Source of the DNA: Chthoniobacter flavus
Lineage (GTDB): Bacteria; Verrucomicrobiota; Verrucomicrobiia; Chthoniobacterales; Chthoniobacteraceae
Reading direction: 5' to 3'
Assembly (NCBI GenBank): GCA_945861435.1
Contig: CAMAUX010000005.1
Span: forward strand, 78,024-142,023
DNA length: 64,000 bases
A program made the position numbers and the translations under genes. This document shows positions 51,501 through 57,906 of this stretch, piece after piece. The notes beneath the pieces are model-generated. The model had not been told where the DNA came from and ran no database searches. It saw nothing but the letters and a program-made list of their open reading frames with translations. Every line of letters begins with the position of its first letter. The first letter of the stretch is position 1.

Positions 51501-51846
51501 GCAAGATGAACGGATCACTCGCAAGCGAAGCGGGCGAACCCTCCGCGACCCACGGCAACCCGTGCTTTGCCATCAAATCGCGCAGGCGCCGCAATCGGGT
51601 TTTGCGATTGGATCGACAGTGCCGCCATGCCCGCTTCTGCCGCCGGGGTTCCAGACGTTTGGACTCGGGCACGTCGTAGATCCAGGTCTTCGCATACAGC
51701 ACTTCCCCACCTTTGCGGACACAGACACCAATTCCCTTCAGACCGATGTCGAGTCCCAGAACAGTCGCGCTCTTGTAAAAGGGATGCTGCCGCCATGCCT
51801 CGGTGGCGACGGTGTATTCGGATGGGTTAAGAATGTACTGTTTCAT
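48502..51846 (-). CDS. cas9: CRISPR-associated endonuclease Cas9 (type II-C-like, 1114 aa)
   Basis: A compact Cas9, guided by crRNA and tracrRNA to cut DNA. All active-site elements are intact. RuvC-I has D33 in VLGLDIGLKG; the arginine-rich bridge helix runs at about 68-92 (RRQKRAWRHCRSNRKTRLRR). RuvC-II has E535 (VVEMARD), HNH has H611 and N625 (LEVEHLFP, DENLVLT), and RuvC-III has H752 and D755 (HHLVDA). RuvC-I begins about 22 residues later than in well-known Cas9s because of an N-terminal extension with no internal ATG. The PAM-interacting end covers roughly 1000-1114. It diverges from the tracrRNA candidate. No clear Shine-Dalgarno precedes the ATG. Confidence 0.97.
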   Translation of the reverse strand: MKQYILNPSEYTVATEAWRQHPFYKSATVLGLDIGLKGIGVCVRKGGEVLYAKTWIYDVPESKRLEPRRQKRAWRHCRSNRKTRLRRLRDLMAKHGLPWVAEGSPASLASDPFILRHRAVTKVLASKQALSLAIRHCVAHRGYDYEYFNEEGAYPWGDSTEFKPVMNALEGLWLTHTDAERARSEASAFEHWSDDQKQSFDLAVSGRTSGPEIIEARLALHARGSRKHLKARAKGEAFPRKFVWEHLEKIVRRHAHLIDDAEGFLAALAGKPDCPESRAKAIFFYHRKTPTEMREHFDGKRKRCRTALWLGLGDQPVASGADIDVRAFRVLEFLAGRRLQLIVGKTRQNPGTLTFAKVSAARCQAVLAWLRANPKARLEREVKPVMDEIVEEAETASDGEVAPLRGKHKSEHNVAFFKQLRDLLAPGVAARGGTTSLSTAAALKLMDLATQNGFDPDSVTVALGDYYKFRRQPEIDLDGVYPQIEFLLGQRVRKGRTRNGKTRGALAHPGKLQLLWSALGDALGGVSSPDYCVVEMARDIPRDVLQRAEIEKKIAENEDRRRKLYELHHLPADAKGSTRRRVELYDQQMGVCPFTGDPLGSPLADNLEVEHLFPQESGGLSMDENLVLTFRTVNAEKGRRTPRQYATAKGIPFETMLARTASMRWGRRKRELFAWEDADEIPDLGNTTRVAQLARQLWGELAEWMGIHQIDDPTERENERARRIGTPTGFMTSACRKAWGLPQKDRADLTHHLVDAAILAFIPPQKGQNMIYAGGIFHPKADAQGRRNVLGVLPLGPSSATIARLAAHDATECPILRHRSTSRHRRIHDTTMWRVLPDGALAQRTGINKESALADELLADLRASGIPDSRTQKDGTQVKLVPTRGALEKWLTQDGDKPLRLLDGTPVRSIWKRSKKGDLAEDPLGFVAVKSANGHLREVKAILENWDRIEIWRGWDSKKKKWSFFKQIVPTRAVLDALRKIGIRWDQRPKKPWRVGAPELPASLKELIAGKLPPFARPAIHPVTGKSLVVRKGDLFRIGFTVGGKLAKRGEPVARHAWVSVASVGKTGRGRIEVKDVFSGAKLKEAPMSVDDIAFLAGLPSADDSSSYPSQRKP

Positions 51847-51851
51847 ATTGG

Positions 51852-51880
51852 TTGACAGGCACTAGATAGCGCGTTTTAGT
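51852..51880 (+). promoter_or_regulatory. Possible promoter for the tracrRNA
   Basis: A perfect TTGACA (51852-51857) is followed after 17 bp by TTTAGT (51875-51880, 4 of 6 matches to TATAAT). Transcription from it would start near 51887, inside the anti-repeat, giving only the 9-bp lower-stem part. A longer form would need a promoter inside the first codons of cas9. The hexamer lies 6 bp from the cas9 ATG, so cas9 and tracrRNA promoters must overlap or face each other here. Confidence 0.4.
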
Positions 51881-51994
51881 CGGCACAGATCAAAACCAGC
51901 CGGGCGGATAGCGTTGAAGAGCGCGTACGATTCCGTCATCCCGCTAGGGAAAGAGGCGACTTCACCCCGGGCGCTTTCGAGCGCCCCTTTTTTT
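51861..51994 (+). ncRNA. Candidate tracrRNA
   Basis: GGCAC-A-GATCAAAAC (51882-51896) is complementary to the first 14 nt of the CRISPR repeat (GTTTTGATCGTGCC). It gives a 9-bp lower stem, a one-base bulge and a 5-bp upper stem. The 36-nt block 51861-51896 also starts ACTAG where the reverse-complement repeat starts ATTAG, so a full-length, centrally diverged anti-repeat fits. About 70 nt of stem-capable sequence follow (for example TCCCGCTAGGGA), ending in a Rho-independent terminator. Strand, anti-repeat first, terminator last and location beside cas9 are all as expected for a tracrRNA. The 5' end is uncertain. Confidence 0.85.
51969..51994 (+). terminator. Rho-independent terminator of the tracrRNA
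   Basis: GGGCGCT (51969-51975), the TTCG tetraloop, AGCGCCC (51980-51986), one C, then seven T residues (51988-51994). It is the best intrinsic terminator I saw in the window and fixes the tracrRNA 3' end. Confidence 0.9.
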
Positions 51995-52493
51995 GCCCTG
52001 TCGCCGGCAGCGGACACGGCCCCCCCGGCCACTCGCGCTGTTCCATTCCTTCGATTTTGCATGTTCATCCGCGGCTGACAAATAACGATCAGATTACTCG
52101 AAGCCGCAGACAAATTCTGTCCCACCCTATTCACCGACCAAAGATTCTGATCGCGTCGCATTGAGTGCCAGCGGTCTTGGGCATTGACCATTCTCAGGGG
52201 GAGCTCATGAGGTGGGATCGATCAGGGCGAGAATGCCGGGGTCGTCCCTCCGAACAGCGCCACTACTAGTAGAGCGCCACCAAGCTGTCGACTGTATATC
52301 GGAACGCTGACCCCAGAAACATTAGGCACCACCAAAAACATACCCAGATGGATGAGGGGCGAGCATGACGGTGGGTGGGCTAGGAATTAAATCAAAGAGG
52401 GGGGACAACGCTTTTGCATTTCCGTGCGGTAAAACCCAAAACTCGGATACCCACAGAACCTCTCAACGAGCCCCCGACCTCGAGGAGTGCTAT
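51995..52493. other. Non-coding stretch between the tracrRNA and the zincin gene
   Basis: About 500 bp with no convincing gene. It contains two imperfect copies of GCSGC(A/T)GACAAAT near 52071 and 52106, about 35 bp apart, and mixed base composition. No CRISPR repeat, anti-repeat copy or terminator was found in it. Confidence 0.4.
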
Positions 52494-53684
52494 TCATCCA
52501 TGGCCCATCTCGGTGTGCCCACCCATTCGGATCACGCTCCACATTCCGCTGCCCTGATTCCGCAAATGCGCCCGAACCTTCCGATCCACCCGGACGGAGT
52601 AGACACCCAATCCATCCTTGGGCCACGGTTTGAAATTTAGGCCCCGCAATCTGCAGTTCTCGATCAACTTCCTCTTGGTATCCTCCCACTTCGGCACCAA
52701 ATGAGAGAACCTGGAAGCAAGGCGCTTCAACACCTCTGCTTCTTCCACGATCTCACGCACCTTAGGCAAAAGAACGATCCGCATCCCCCACCTCTCCACC
52801 GGAGCCGATACGACCACGTGTTCCGGACAGCGGCCGGATTTGAGCAAGTCGTTCGGGGCCGCCTCCACCCAGTAACCCAAATCTGAGCGTCCGGCACAGC
52901 GCGGCGGCCTGAGATCCAAGACATTGGCAGCCCATTCGCCCGCCAGGGCCAACCGCGGCTCCTCAAACCTCGCGTAGGCGCCGGGTTGAAGGCTCATGAA
53001 GTCGTATACATAATCCAACACGCCATCCTTCTTTCGCTTGGCCCATTCGTAAGCGCGCTTGTTCGCGAGTGCTTCCTCAACGAAATCGGATGGGCACCGC
53101 CTCAGCGCCCGGCGGAGCGGCCCGTGGAGGTCGCGCTTCAGCACAGCCTCCAGCATGAGTATCTGAAGGTCTGCCTGAAAGTGGAACCTCTCATGAGCAC
53201 GCAGGAACCGATACGCCGTCTCCCTAGGATCCCGGCAGGCAGGACAGCTCTGGCCCAATTCCCATGCAATGTATTCAAGCGCCTGACCCAGGTAAAAAAT
53301 CCCCCACATTCCCGGGAACGGACCCGAACTCTTAAATCTGGGCGATTTATAGAAAGCCAAAGCCTCCAAGCCCCTCTCGCGGATACCACCCTCAACCCAG
53401 TTCCTTAGCTGCTCAGAAGGCTCTCTCTTACCGCCAGCGACATCACCCATCGAACCCCAAAACGGCTCGACGCCATCTCTTTCCGCGTGATCCCAACAAC
53501 TCTTCCAATGAACGTACGGCACCGCATTGCTGTATTGTCCCTCCAAAATCTCCTCCAAGTCGCATGCATATGACCCCTCCGTTTCTGGCCATTCCAAACC
53601 CGGCACAGCGTCACTCTTCGGCAACTCAGACAGCACCTGCTGAAATAGCTTTTCAGTAATAGCAAACCCTGGTGTGCGCGGCAT
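52494..53684 (-). CDS. Predicted zinc metallopeptidase with a RelE-like C-terminal domain
   Basis: A 396-residue cytosolic protein of no named family. A helix ending in HERFH (residues 164-168, HExxH) is followed 35 residues later by EEALANKR, which can supply a third glutamate zinc ligand, as in gluzincins. An upstream helix (GMWGIFYLGQALEYIAWEL) precedes it, as in small domesticated peptidases. The last 75 residues (GLNFKPWPKDGLGVYSVRVD, then KVRAHL and MWSVIRMGGHTE) follow the strand order of RelE/ParE toxins, with an x-R-A-x and G-x-H-x-E finish. ATG 53684 is fixed by GGAGG 5 nt upstream. It shares its strand with cas9. A defence or toxin-control role is inference from content and place. 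Confidence 0.6.
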   Translation of the reverse strand: MPRTPGFAITEKLFQQVLSELPKSDAVPGLEWPETEGSYACDLEEILEGQYSNAVPYVHWKSCWDHAERDGVEPFWGSMGDVAGGKREPSEQLRNWVEGGIRERGLEALAFYKSPRFKSSGPFPGMWGIFYLGQALEYIAWELGQSCPACRDPRETAYRFLRAHERFHFQADLQILMLEAVLKRDLHGPLRRALRRCPSDFVEEALANKRAYEWAKRKKDGVLDYVYDFMSLQPGAYARFEEPRLALAGEWAANVLDLRPPRCAGRSDLGYWVEAAPNDLLKSGRCPEHVVVSAPVERWGMRIVLLPKVREIVEEAEVLKRLASRFSHLVPKWEDTKRKLIENCRLRGLNFKPWPKDGLGVYSVRVDRKVRAHLRNQGSGMWSVIRMGGHTEMGHG

Positions 53685-53740
53685 AAGACCTCCACAACTA
53701 ATTAGATATACCTCGAGCTGCAATGTATTTTAAGCAACCT

Positions 53741-53766
53741 CCGCCTGTTACACTAATTTCAGGCGG
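53741..53766. promoter_or_regulatory. Inverted repeat in the AT-rich gap upstream of the zincin gene
   Basis: CCGCCTG (53741-53747) and CAGGCGG (53760-53766) are perfect complements across 12 nt. They lie in the AT-rich 245-bp gap between the zincin gene and the next gene on the same strand. This could be an operator for autoregulation or the end of the upstream transcript; no T-tract follows. Confidence 0.35.
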
Positions 53767-53929
53767 TAAACCTAAAGATCGAGGATAATACACTGATAAA
53801 AATAACGATAATATAACCCCCCTATATTTGTGGTTATCGACCGAAACTCTAAGCCAAAAATGCGGGCACTCGTCTGCTCGAGCCAAACCGCGCAAAAGGG
53901 GCAGAATTAAGCCAGAGCAACTCACCGGA

Positions 53930-54445
53930 TCAGCAGTAGGCAAAGGAAATGTATTTCAGAATCTCCTCCCCGCGCAGGAGAATGCAGCACCATGCCTCGG
54001 GCGTCACCACGCATTCAGGCGGCCATGAACCTTCCACCTCCTTCATATGGCCATTTTTCTTTAAAAGGCCGATCAATGCTTGGATCAAAACCGCACGCTT
54101 AGGCTTTGCCACGGGCAGGTCGTTAAGTTGTCGGTCGAAAGCTATGAATGAGTCTTGCCGCCCCAGCGACAGACGTGCGTAGTGCCGACCCACCAGAGGT
54201 CGAACTGGCGGATTTTGCAACAAATTGATCCACCCCTCCAGATTGCTTGCGGGAATGGGTATCTCCTCAAAAAATTCTAGCACCTCAGGATCAAGCCATT
54301 GGTGGTTGATCACAAAAGGGGCCCTCGATTGCCACGCGTTGCAGTCAGCCACCCGCCGCGCGCATTCCCGCCTCATTTCAGAGCAACGAAGGGGAACCAT
54401 GGTAGCCTTGCAAAGATAATATTGGGGACGCGTCGGTATTTTCAT
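53930..54445 (-). CDS. Unknown 171-residue protein in the defence island
   Basis: A protein of no recognisable family on the same strand as the zincin gene. It is cysteine- and tryptophan-bearing with alternating helices and strands (INHQWLDPEVLEFFEEIP, VGRHYARLSLGRQDSFIAFD, AVLIQALIGLLKKNGHMKEV) and a hydrophobic end (AWCCILLRGEEILKYISFAYC). ATG 54445 is chosen because a TATAAT (54468-54473) sits about 22 nt upstream; a GTG at 54604 would add 53 residues of basic sequence that look untranslated. It may act together with the zincin/RelE protein. Confidence 0.5.
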   Translation of the reverse strand: MKIPTRPQYYLCKATMVPLRCSEMRRECARRVADCNAWQSRAPFVINHQWLDPEVLEFFEEIPIPASNLEGWINLLQNPPVRPLVGRHYARLSLGRQDSFIAFDRQLNDLPVAKPKRAVLIQALIGLLKKNGHMKEVEGSWPPECVVTPEAWCCILLRGEEILKYISFAYC

Positions 54446-54467
54446 TAGGCTGAGCCGGTCCCAATTT

Positions 54468-54473
54468 ATTATA
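54468..54473 (-). promoter_or_regulatory. -10 box for the 171-residue protein
   Basis: The minus strand reads TATAAT here, in an AT-rich pocket. No good -35 is found at 16-18 bp, so this is a half-supported promoter. It argues for the shorter start at 54445. Confidence 0.35.
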
Positions 54474-54637
54474 CTCAGGGGGGTGTGGGCCAATCGATTT
54501 GTTCTGACGGTTGGTTCATGCAACGGTTTTGGAAATGCTCGCACCACCCTCGCCCTACTGCGTTTTGGGCGGCCACTGCGGAGATCAGTGAGTAATTCCG
54601 TCACGTCACTTTCGTTGAAAAGCGCGTTGCAGGCGTT

Positions 54638-54904
54638 TTACCAAGTGACGTCGGCACCGCTTTCATGGAAAGCATCCAACGCTTTTGCGATGTGCGTCTG
54701 GGCTTGGTTCTTGAAAAAGGGTTTCTCGTCCTGTCGCCCGAGACTCGCAGCAGTATTCACGATCAACTTGGCGTAGGTACTGGACGGAATGCTCTGATCG
54801 CCGGTCAGGTTGAGTGCGTGGACGGGTGCCGAGTCGGCATCAGCATTTTCCGGCTTCACCTGCAGCAAGATCCGATCTTCGCCTCGCGCGAAATGAGCGG
54901 CCAT
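54638..54904 (-). pseudogene. Fragment of a conjugative-transfer (VirD4/TraG-like) ATPase gene
   Basis: An 88-codon frame with sequence typical of a large type IV secretion coupling protein and none of its nucleotide-binding motifs: NLTGDQSIPSSTYAKLIVNT, then LGRQDEKPFFKNQAQTHIAK. This wording (a Ser-Thr step, then FFKxQAQxHI) resembles the mid-part of TraG/VirD4-type proteins as I remember them. It stops abruptly at 54638. I read it as the scar of an integrated plasmid or conjugative element; family assignment is tentative. Confidence 0.4.
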
Positions 54905-54947
54905 AGCGAAGTCCGTCTATTTCGTCCCGATGTTCGCGAACACCAAA

Positions 54948-54976
54948 GTTCTCCCCACACGCGTGGGGATGGTCCG
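54948..54976 (+). repeat. Solitary type I-E-like CRISPR repeat
   Basis: A 29-bp sequence starting GTTCTCCCCACACGCGTGGG and ending GATGGTCCG has the length, hairpin (CCCCACACGCGTGGGG) and ends of type I-E repeats (GTTCTCCCC...GGGGATGAACCG). No second copy follows at the expected 61-bp step and no cascade genes are present, so it is a single remnant. Confidence 0.7.
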
Positions 54977-55319
54977 GAATTAACGCCTACATCCAGATGA
55001 ATGAGTCGAGCAGTGCTGCGTTTTACATGCTCAAAATGGAGGCCGTGCGGATTGGAACCTCTCCACCGGCTCCCCTTTTCACACAGGCGAGGCAGACGTG
55101 GTGACGGGCGAGCTCGATGTGAGAAAAGCAGCTCTGTCGCTCCCAGAGGAGGACGGCGTTCAGGCGCCGGAGGACCTGATGGCGGAAGCTGAGGAACCCG
55201 AGCCGGAGGAGGGCGAGGGGTGAAATTGCCAGCAAGGCAGGCAGGCGGGTTGCGTTTGTGGCGGATATGGCGCTTGTGGCGTTGACGAAAAGAACTCCTT
55301 GAACGACTCTCAATCCACC
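54977..55319. other. Junction region with no intact gene
   Basis: After the solitary repeat comes a plus-strand frame (54980-55103) that could be a protein C-terminus (INAYIQMNESSSAAFYMLKM), with a stop and no start. The rest, up to the antitoxin gene, is GC-rich with nothing recognised. Together with the truncated genes on both sides it marks a rearranged junction. Confidence 0.4.
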
Positions 55320-55790
55320 ATGAAGACCCTCACTGAAAATCGTCTGGATGCCTCGCTCCTGACTGAGAAGGAGCGTTCTTCGCTGCCGCGTTTGCTGGAA
55401 ATGGTACGCCATCAGGAGCATCCATGTTTGAAAGCCAAGGATGGAACGGAGATTCCCCTGCCGGAGCATGTTTTCCACATGCTTGTCCGGATGTTGGAAG
55501 AGATGCGCCATGGTAGGGCGATTGTGCTGATGCCTGAGGATGAAACCTTCACCACTCAGGCCGCTGCCAACTACTTGGGGATGTCCCGCCAGTATTTCGT
55601 GACCCTGCTGGAGTCAGGGCAAATACCGTTCCATCGCGTGGGGAGCCACCGACGGGTCACATTCAAAGCCCTGCTCACCTATGAAAAGGCACGCGATGAA
55701 GGACGACGGAAGACCTTGAACGGCCTCTTCTCAAAACTACAGGCGGAAGGCCTATACGACACGGACCACACAGGCGACGATGCACAGTGA
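55320..55790 (+). CDS. Excisionase-type (HTH_17/MerR-like) antitoxin
   Basis: A 156-residue protein. An N-terminal helical part (LTEKERSSLPRLLEMV) precedes a MerR-like DNA-binding domain at about 85-135: FTTQAAANYLGMSRQYFVTLLESG, then IPFHRVGSHRRVTFKALLTYEKAR. This is the excisionase-family antitoxin that pairs with PIN-domain toxins. It overlaps the PIN gene (ATG 55780 against stop 55790), the classical antitoxin-toxin arrangement. ATG 55320 is chosen; a TTG at 55299 is possible. Confidence 0.88.
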   Translation: MKTLTENRLDASLLTEKERSSLPRLLEMVRHQEHPCLKAKDGTEIPLPEHVFHMLVRMLEEMRHGRAIVLMPEDETFTTQAAANYLGMSRQYFVTLLESGQIPFHRVGSHRRVTFKALLTYEKARDEGRRKTLNGLFSKLQAEGLYDTDHTGDDAQ

Positions 55791-56115
55791 TTTTCCGGTC
55801 GTCTTGGATGCTTGCGTCCTGGCAAACGGGCGTCTTTGCGATCTTTACCTAAGATTAGCGGAGCCACCCCGGCTCTACCTTCCTGTTTGGTCTACTCAGA
55901 TCCTGGATGAGGTTCAGCGCACTCAGACCACGAAGCTCAAACGTCCTTATTCGTTGAGTTTAGCGACGTACTGGAGAGAGGAAGTACAAAAGGCCTTCCC
56001 AGCATCGACAGTGGAGGGCTGGGAGAGCTTCCTTTCTCCCCGCCAATCCCCCCCGGCGTCAAAACTAATGAGGCAACACAACACGCCAAACCGACAGGGT
56101 TTAACCTTCACTTAG
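55780..56115 (+). pseudogene. PIN-domain toxin, truncated
   Basis: 111 codons with the start of a PIN-domain ribonuclease: VVLDACVLANGRLCDLYLRL (first catalytic Asp), YLPVWSTQILDEVQRT (Glu), and a helix ending VEGWESFL. The expected continuation, LPDPDDRHVLAAAI with the remaining acidic residues and the final strand, is missing. The frame instead runs into unrelated sequence and stops. The gene was cut at about 56035-56070. Without its third and fourth acidic residues it cannot be an active nuclease. Confidence 0.75.
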
Positions 56116-56140
56116 ATGGTGTTGCGTGAGAGGATCGGAC

Positions 56141-57163
56141 ATGCCGCGCACCACCCCTTCGCTGCCCTCTTCCCGGCCTCCGCTTTTACGCATGGTGAAG
56201 GTCCACGAACTCATCAGCGCCGGCAGTTATCCCAACTGCCGCAACCTTGCGAAAAACCTCGAAGTATCCCCCAAGACCATCCAGCGCGATGTGGATTTCA
56301 TGCGGGACCAGCTCCAGCTCCCCATCGAGTACGACACCGGCAAGTTTGGCTACCATTACACGCGGCCCGTCAGCCATTTCCCCACCATGGAAGTGTCCGA
56401 GGGCGAGATTGTGGCGCTTTACGTGGCGCAGATGGCACTCAACCAGTACCGCGGCACCTCGTTCGAAAAACCGCTCCAGCGCGCGTTCTCCCGCCTTTCG
56501 GAAAGCCTGACGGAGAAGGTCGCATTTCATTGGAGCGAGATGGACGCCTCCGTCTCCTTTCGCGGCCTCGGCACCACGATCGCCGACCTCGAACTCTTCG
56601 AGGTCGTCAGCAACGCCGTGCTCCACTCCTACGAGCTCCACTTCGATTACCAGAAGATCGGCAGCCAGACCCACGAACCCCGCCGCGTGCATCCCTACCA
56701 CCTCAGTTGTATCGACCAGCAGTGGTACCTCTTCGCCTTCGACCTCGAGCGCAAACAGCTCCGCACCTTCGTCCTCCCCCGCATGCGCAACGCCCGCAAG
56801 ATGCGGTCCCGGTTCCAACGCCCGAACTTCTCCATCAGCGACCACCTCAGCGAAAGCTTCGGCGTGTTTTCCAAAAAAGGAGGCGGCAGTTACAAGGTGC
56901 GCATCCAGTTCGACGCCTTTGCCGCCCGTCTTGTCGGCGAACGCCAGTGGCACGCCACCCAGAAATTCAAGCCCCTCGCCGACGGTCGCGCGGAGCTTTC
57001 GCTCGAGCTCGGCAGCCTCGAGGAGATCGAACGCTGGATCCTCTCATGGGGCGCCCACGCCAAAGTGCTCGCGCCCGCCGAACTGTGCGACCGCGTCCGT
57101 GCCACCGCCCTTGCCATCGCCAATGGCAGTGAGGGCGGCGCACCCGGGGCGTCCGCCACCTGA
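56141..57163 (+). CDS. WYL-domain transcriptional regulator
   Basis: A 340-residue regulator. An N-terminal winged helix-turn-helix (residues 15-65: NCRNLAKNLEVSPKTIQRDVDFM) is followed by the WYL domain at about 140-225 (LELFEVVSNAVLHSYELHFDY, RVHPYHLSCIDQQWYLFAFD with the WYL core) and a C-terminal WCX extension (ERQWHATQKFKPLADGRAELSLEL). WYL proteins bind nucleic acid or nucleotide ligands and commonly control CRISPR, CBASS or other defence loci. ATG 56141 is preceded by GAGAGGA at proper distance. Orientation is away from the truncated toxin. No operator is evident. Confidence 0.9.
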   Translation: MPRTTPSLPSSRPPLLRMVKVHELISAGSYPNCRNLAKNLEVSPKTIQRDVDFMRDQLQLPIEYDTGKFGYHYTRPVSHFPTMEVSEGEIVALYVAQMALNQYRGTSFEKPLQRAFSRLSESLTEKVAFHWSEMDASVSFRGLGTTIADLELFEVVSNAVLHSYELHFDYQKIGSQTHEPRRVHPYHLSCIDQQWYLFAFDLERKQLRTFVLPRMRNARKMRSRFQRPNFSISDHLSESFGVFSKKGGGSYKVRIQFDAFAARLVGERQWHATQKFKPLADGRAELSLELGSLEEIERWILSWGAHAKVLAPAELCDRVRATALAIANGSEGGAPGASAT

Positions 57164-57197
57164 GCGGCTCCGCCGTCACCGACCAACGCCAGACGGA

Positions 57198-57626
57198 TCA
57201 GGGAGCTGGGGCCGGGGCGGGCATGATCTGATCAGCAGACTCGAGTTTGACCTGCAGCGCCCCTTTGTACTCGGAGAGGGTTCCCCGCACGCGGATCCGC
57301 TTGCCGACATACTCCTTGAGCTTCTCGGGCGCCAGCGCACCTGTGGCGAGGGTGGCGGGAACCACAAGGGAGACCGACTCGGAAAAGTTTTTTGTGAAGT
57401 TCAGATAATGCATCGAGCCGGTCTTGCTCGCACGATCGGCAACGATCGACCCCTCGACCACGATCATCCGGCCCACTTGGGCCCGGAGTTCCGCGGTCGC
57501 CTCGGGCCCGAAGATCTTGTCGGCAACCGCAGGCGCGGATGCCGCATTTGCCGGCGTCGGTTCGGCCGCGGGCGCAGATACACCGAGAAGGGTGCAAAGC
57601 AGCAGGAGGGAAGGGAGGGCTTTCAT
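57198..57626 (-). CDS. Small exported OB-fold-like protein
   Basis: A 142-residue protein with signal peptide (MKALPSLLLLCTLLGVSAPAAA) and a beta-rich domain at 45-135: GRMIVVEGSIVADRASKTGS, HYLNFTKNFSESVSLVVP and VGKRIRVRGTLSEYKGALQV. This strand order fits an OB-fold of the kind seen in exported Verrucomicrobia proteins of unknown role. A Pro-rich tail ends it. It diverges from the pilin cassette. ATG 57626 has GGAGGG upstream. Confidence 0.75.
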   Translation of the reverse strand: MKALPSLLLLCTLLGVSAPAAEPTPANAASAPAVADKIFGPEATAELRAQVGRMIVVEGSIVADRASKTGSMHYLNFTKNFSESVSLVVPATLATGALAPEKLKEYVGKRIRVRGTLSEYKGALQVKLESADQIMPAPAPAP

Positions 57627-57906
57627 GGGGATGCGTGGGGTTGCGACCCGGGGTTGATTCCATTCCCGGAGCCGTCGGATTCCTCCCATGCGAGTTCCCC
57701 GACGGCGACGCAAGCGCAAGAAACCGATGACGCTGCAATATCACACCCGCGTCGCGGAACCGCCACAGGACAGCCGCGCGCTGCGCAGACGCCACGGACA
57801 TGGCGCGGACACGTAACATGTGAAAAGTTGCCGAGTCGGCACGCACCGCAGACGATTAGTTCTGACCTTGATAGTGGCCCGGTTCCCTCCCGCGCTGCAC
57901 CGACCG

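Noticed and set aside
51897..51960. Second anti-repeat inside the tracrRNA
   Set aside because: No further run complementary to the repeat longer than about 6 nt could be found; the downstream part is most likely stem-loops.
52365..52640. 91-aa plus-strand frame in front of the zincin gene
   Set aside because: It lies mostly over the 3' end of the minus-strand gene and is low in recognisable structure.
54665..55000. 111-aa plus-strand frame over the transfer-gene fragment
   Set aside because: It is antisense to the better-supported minus-strand fragment and runs through the solitary CRISPR repeat.
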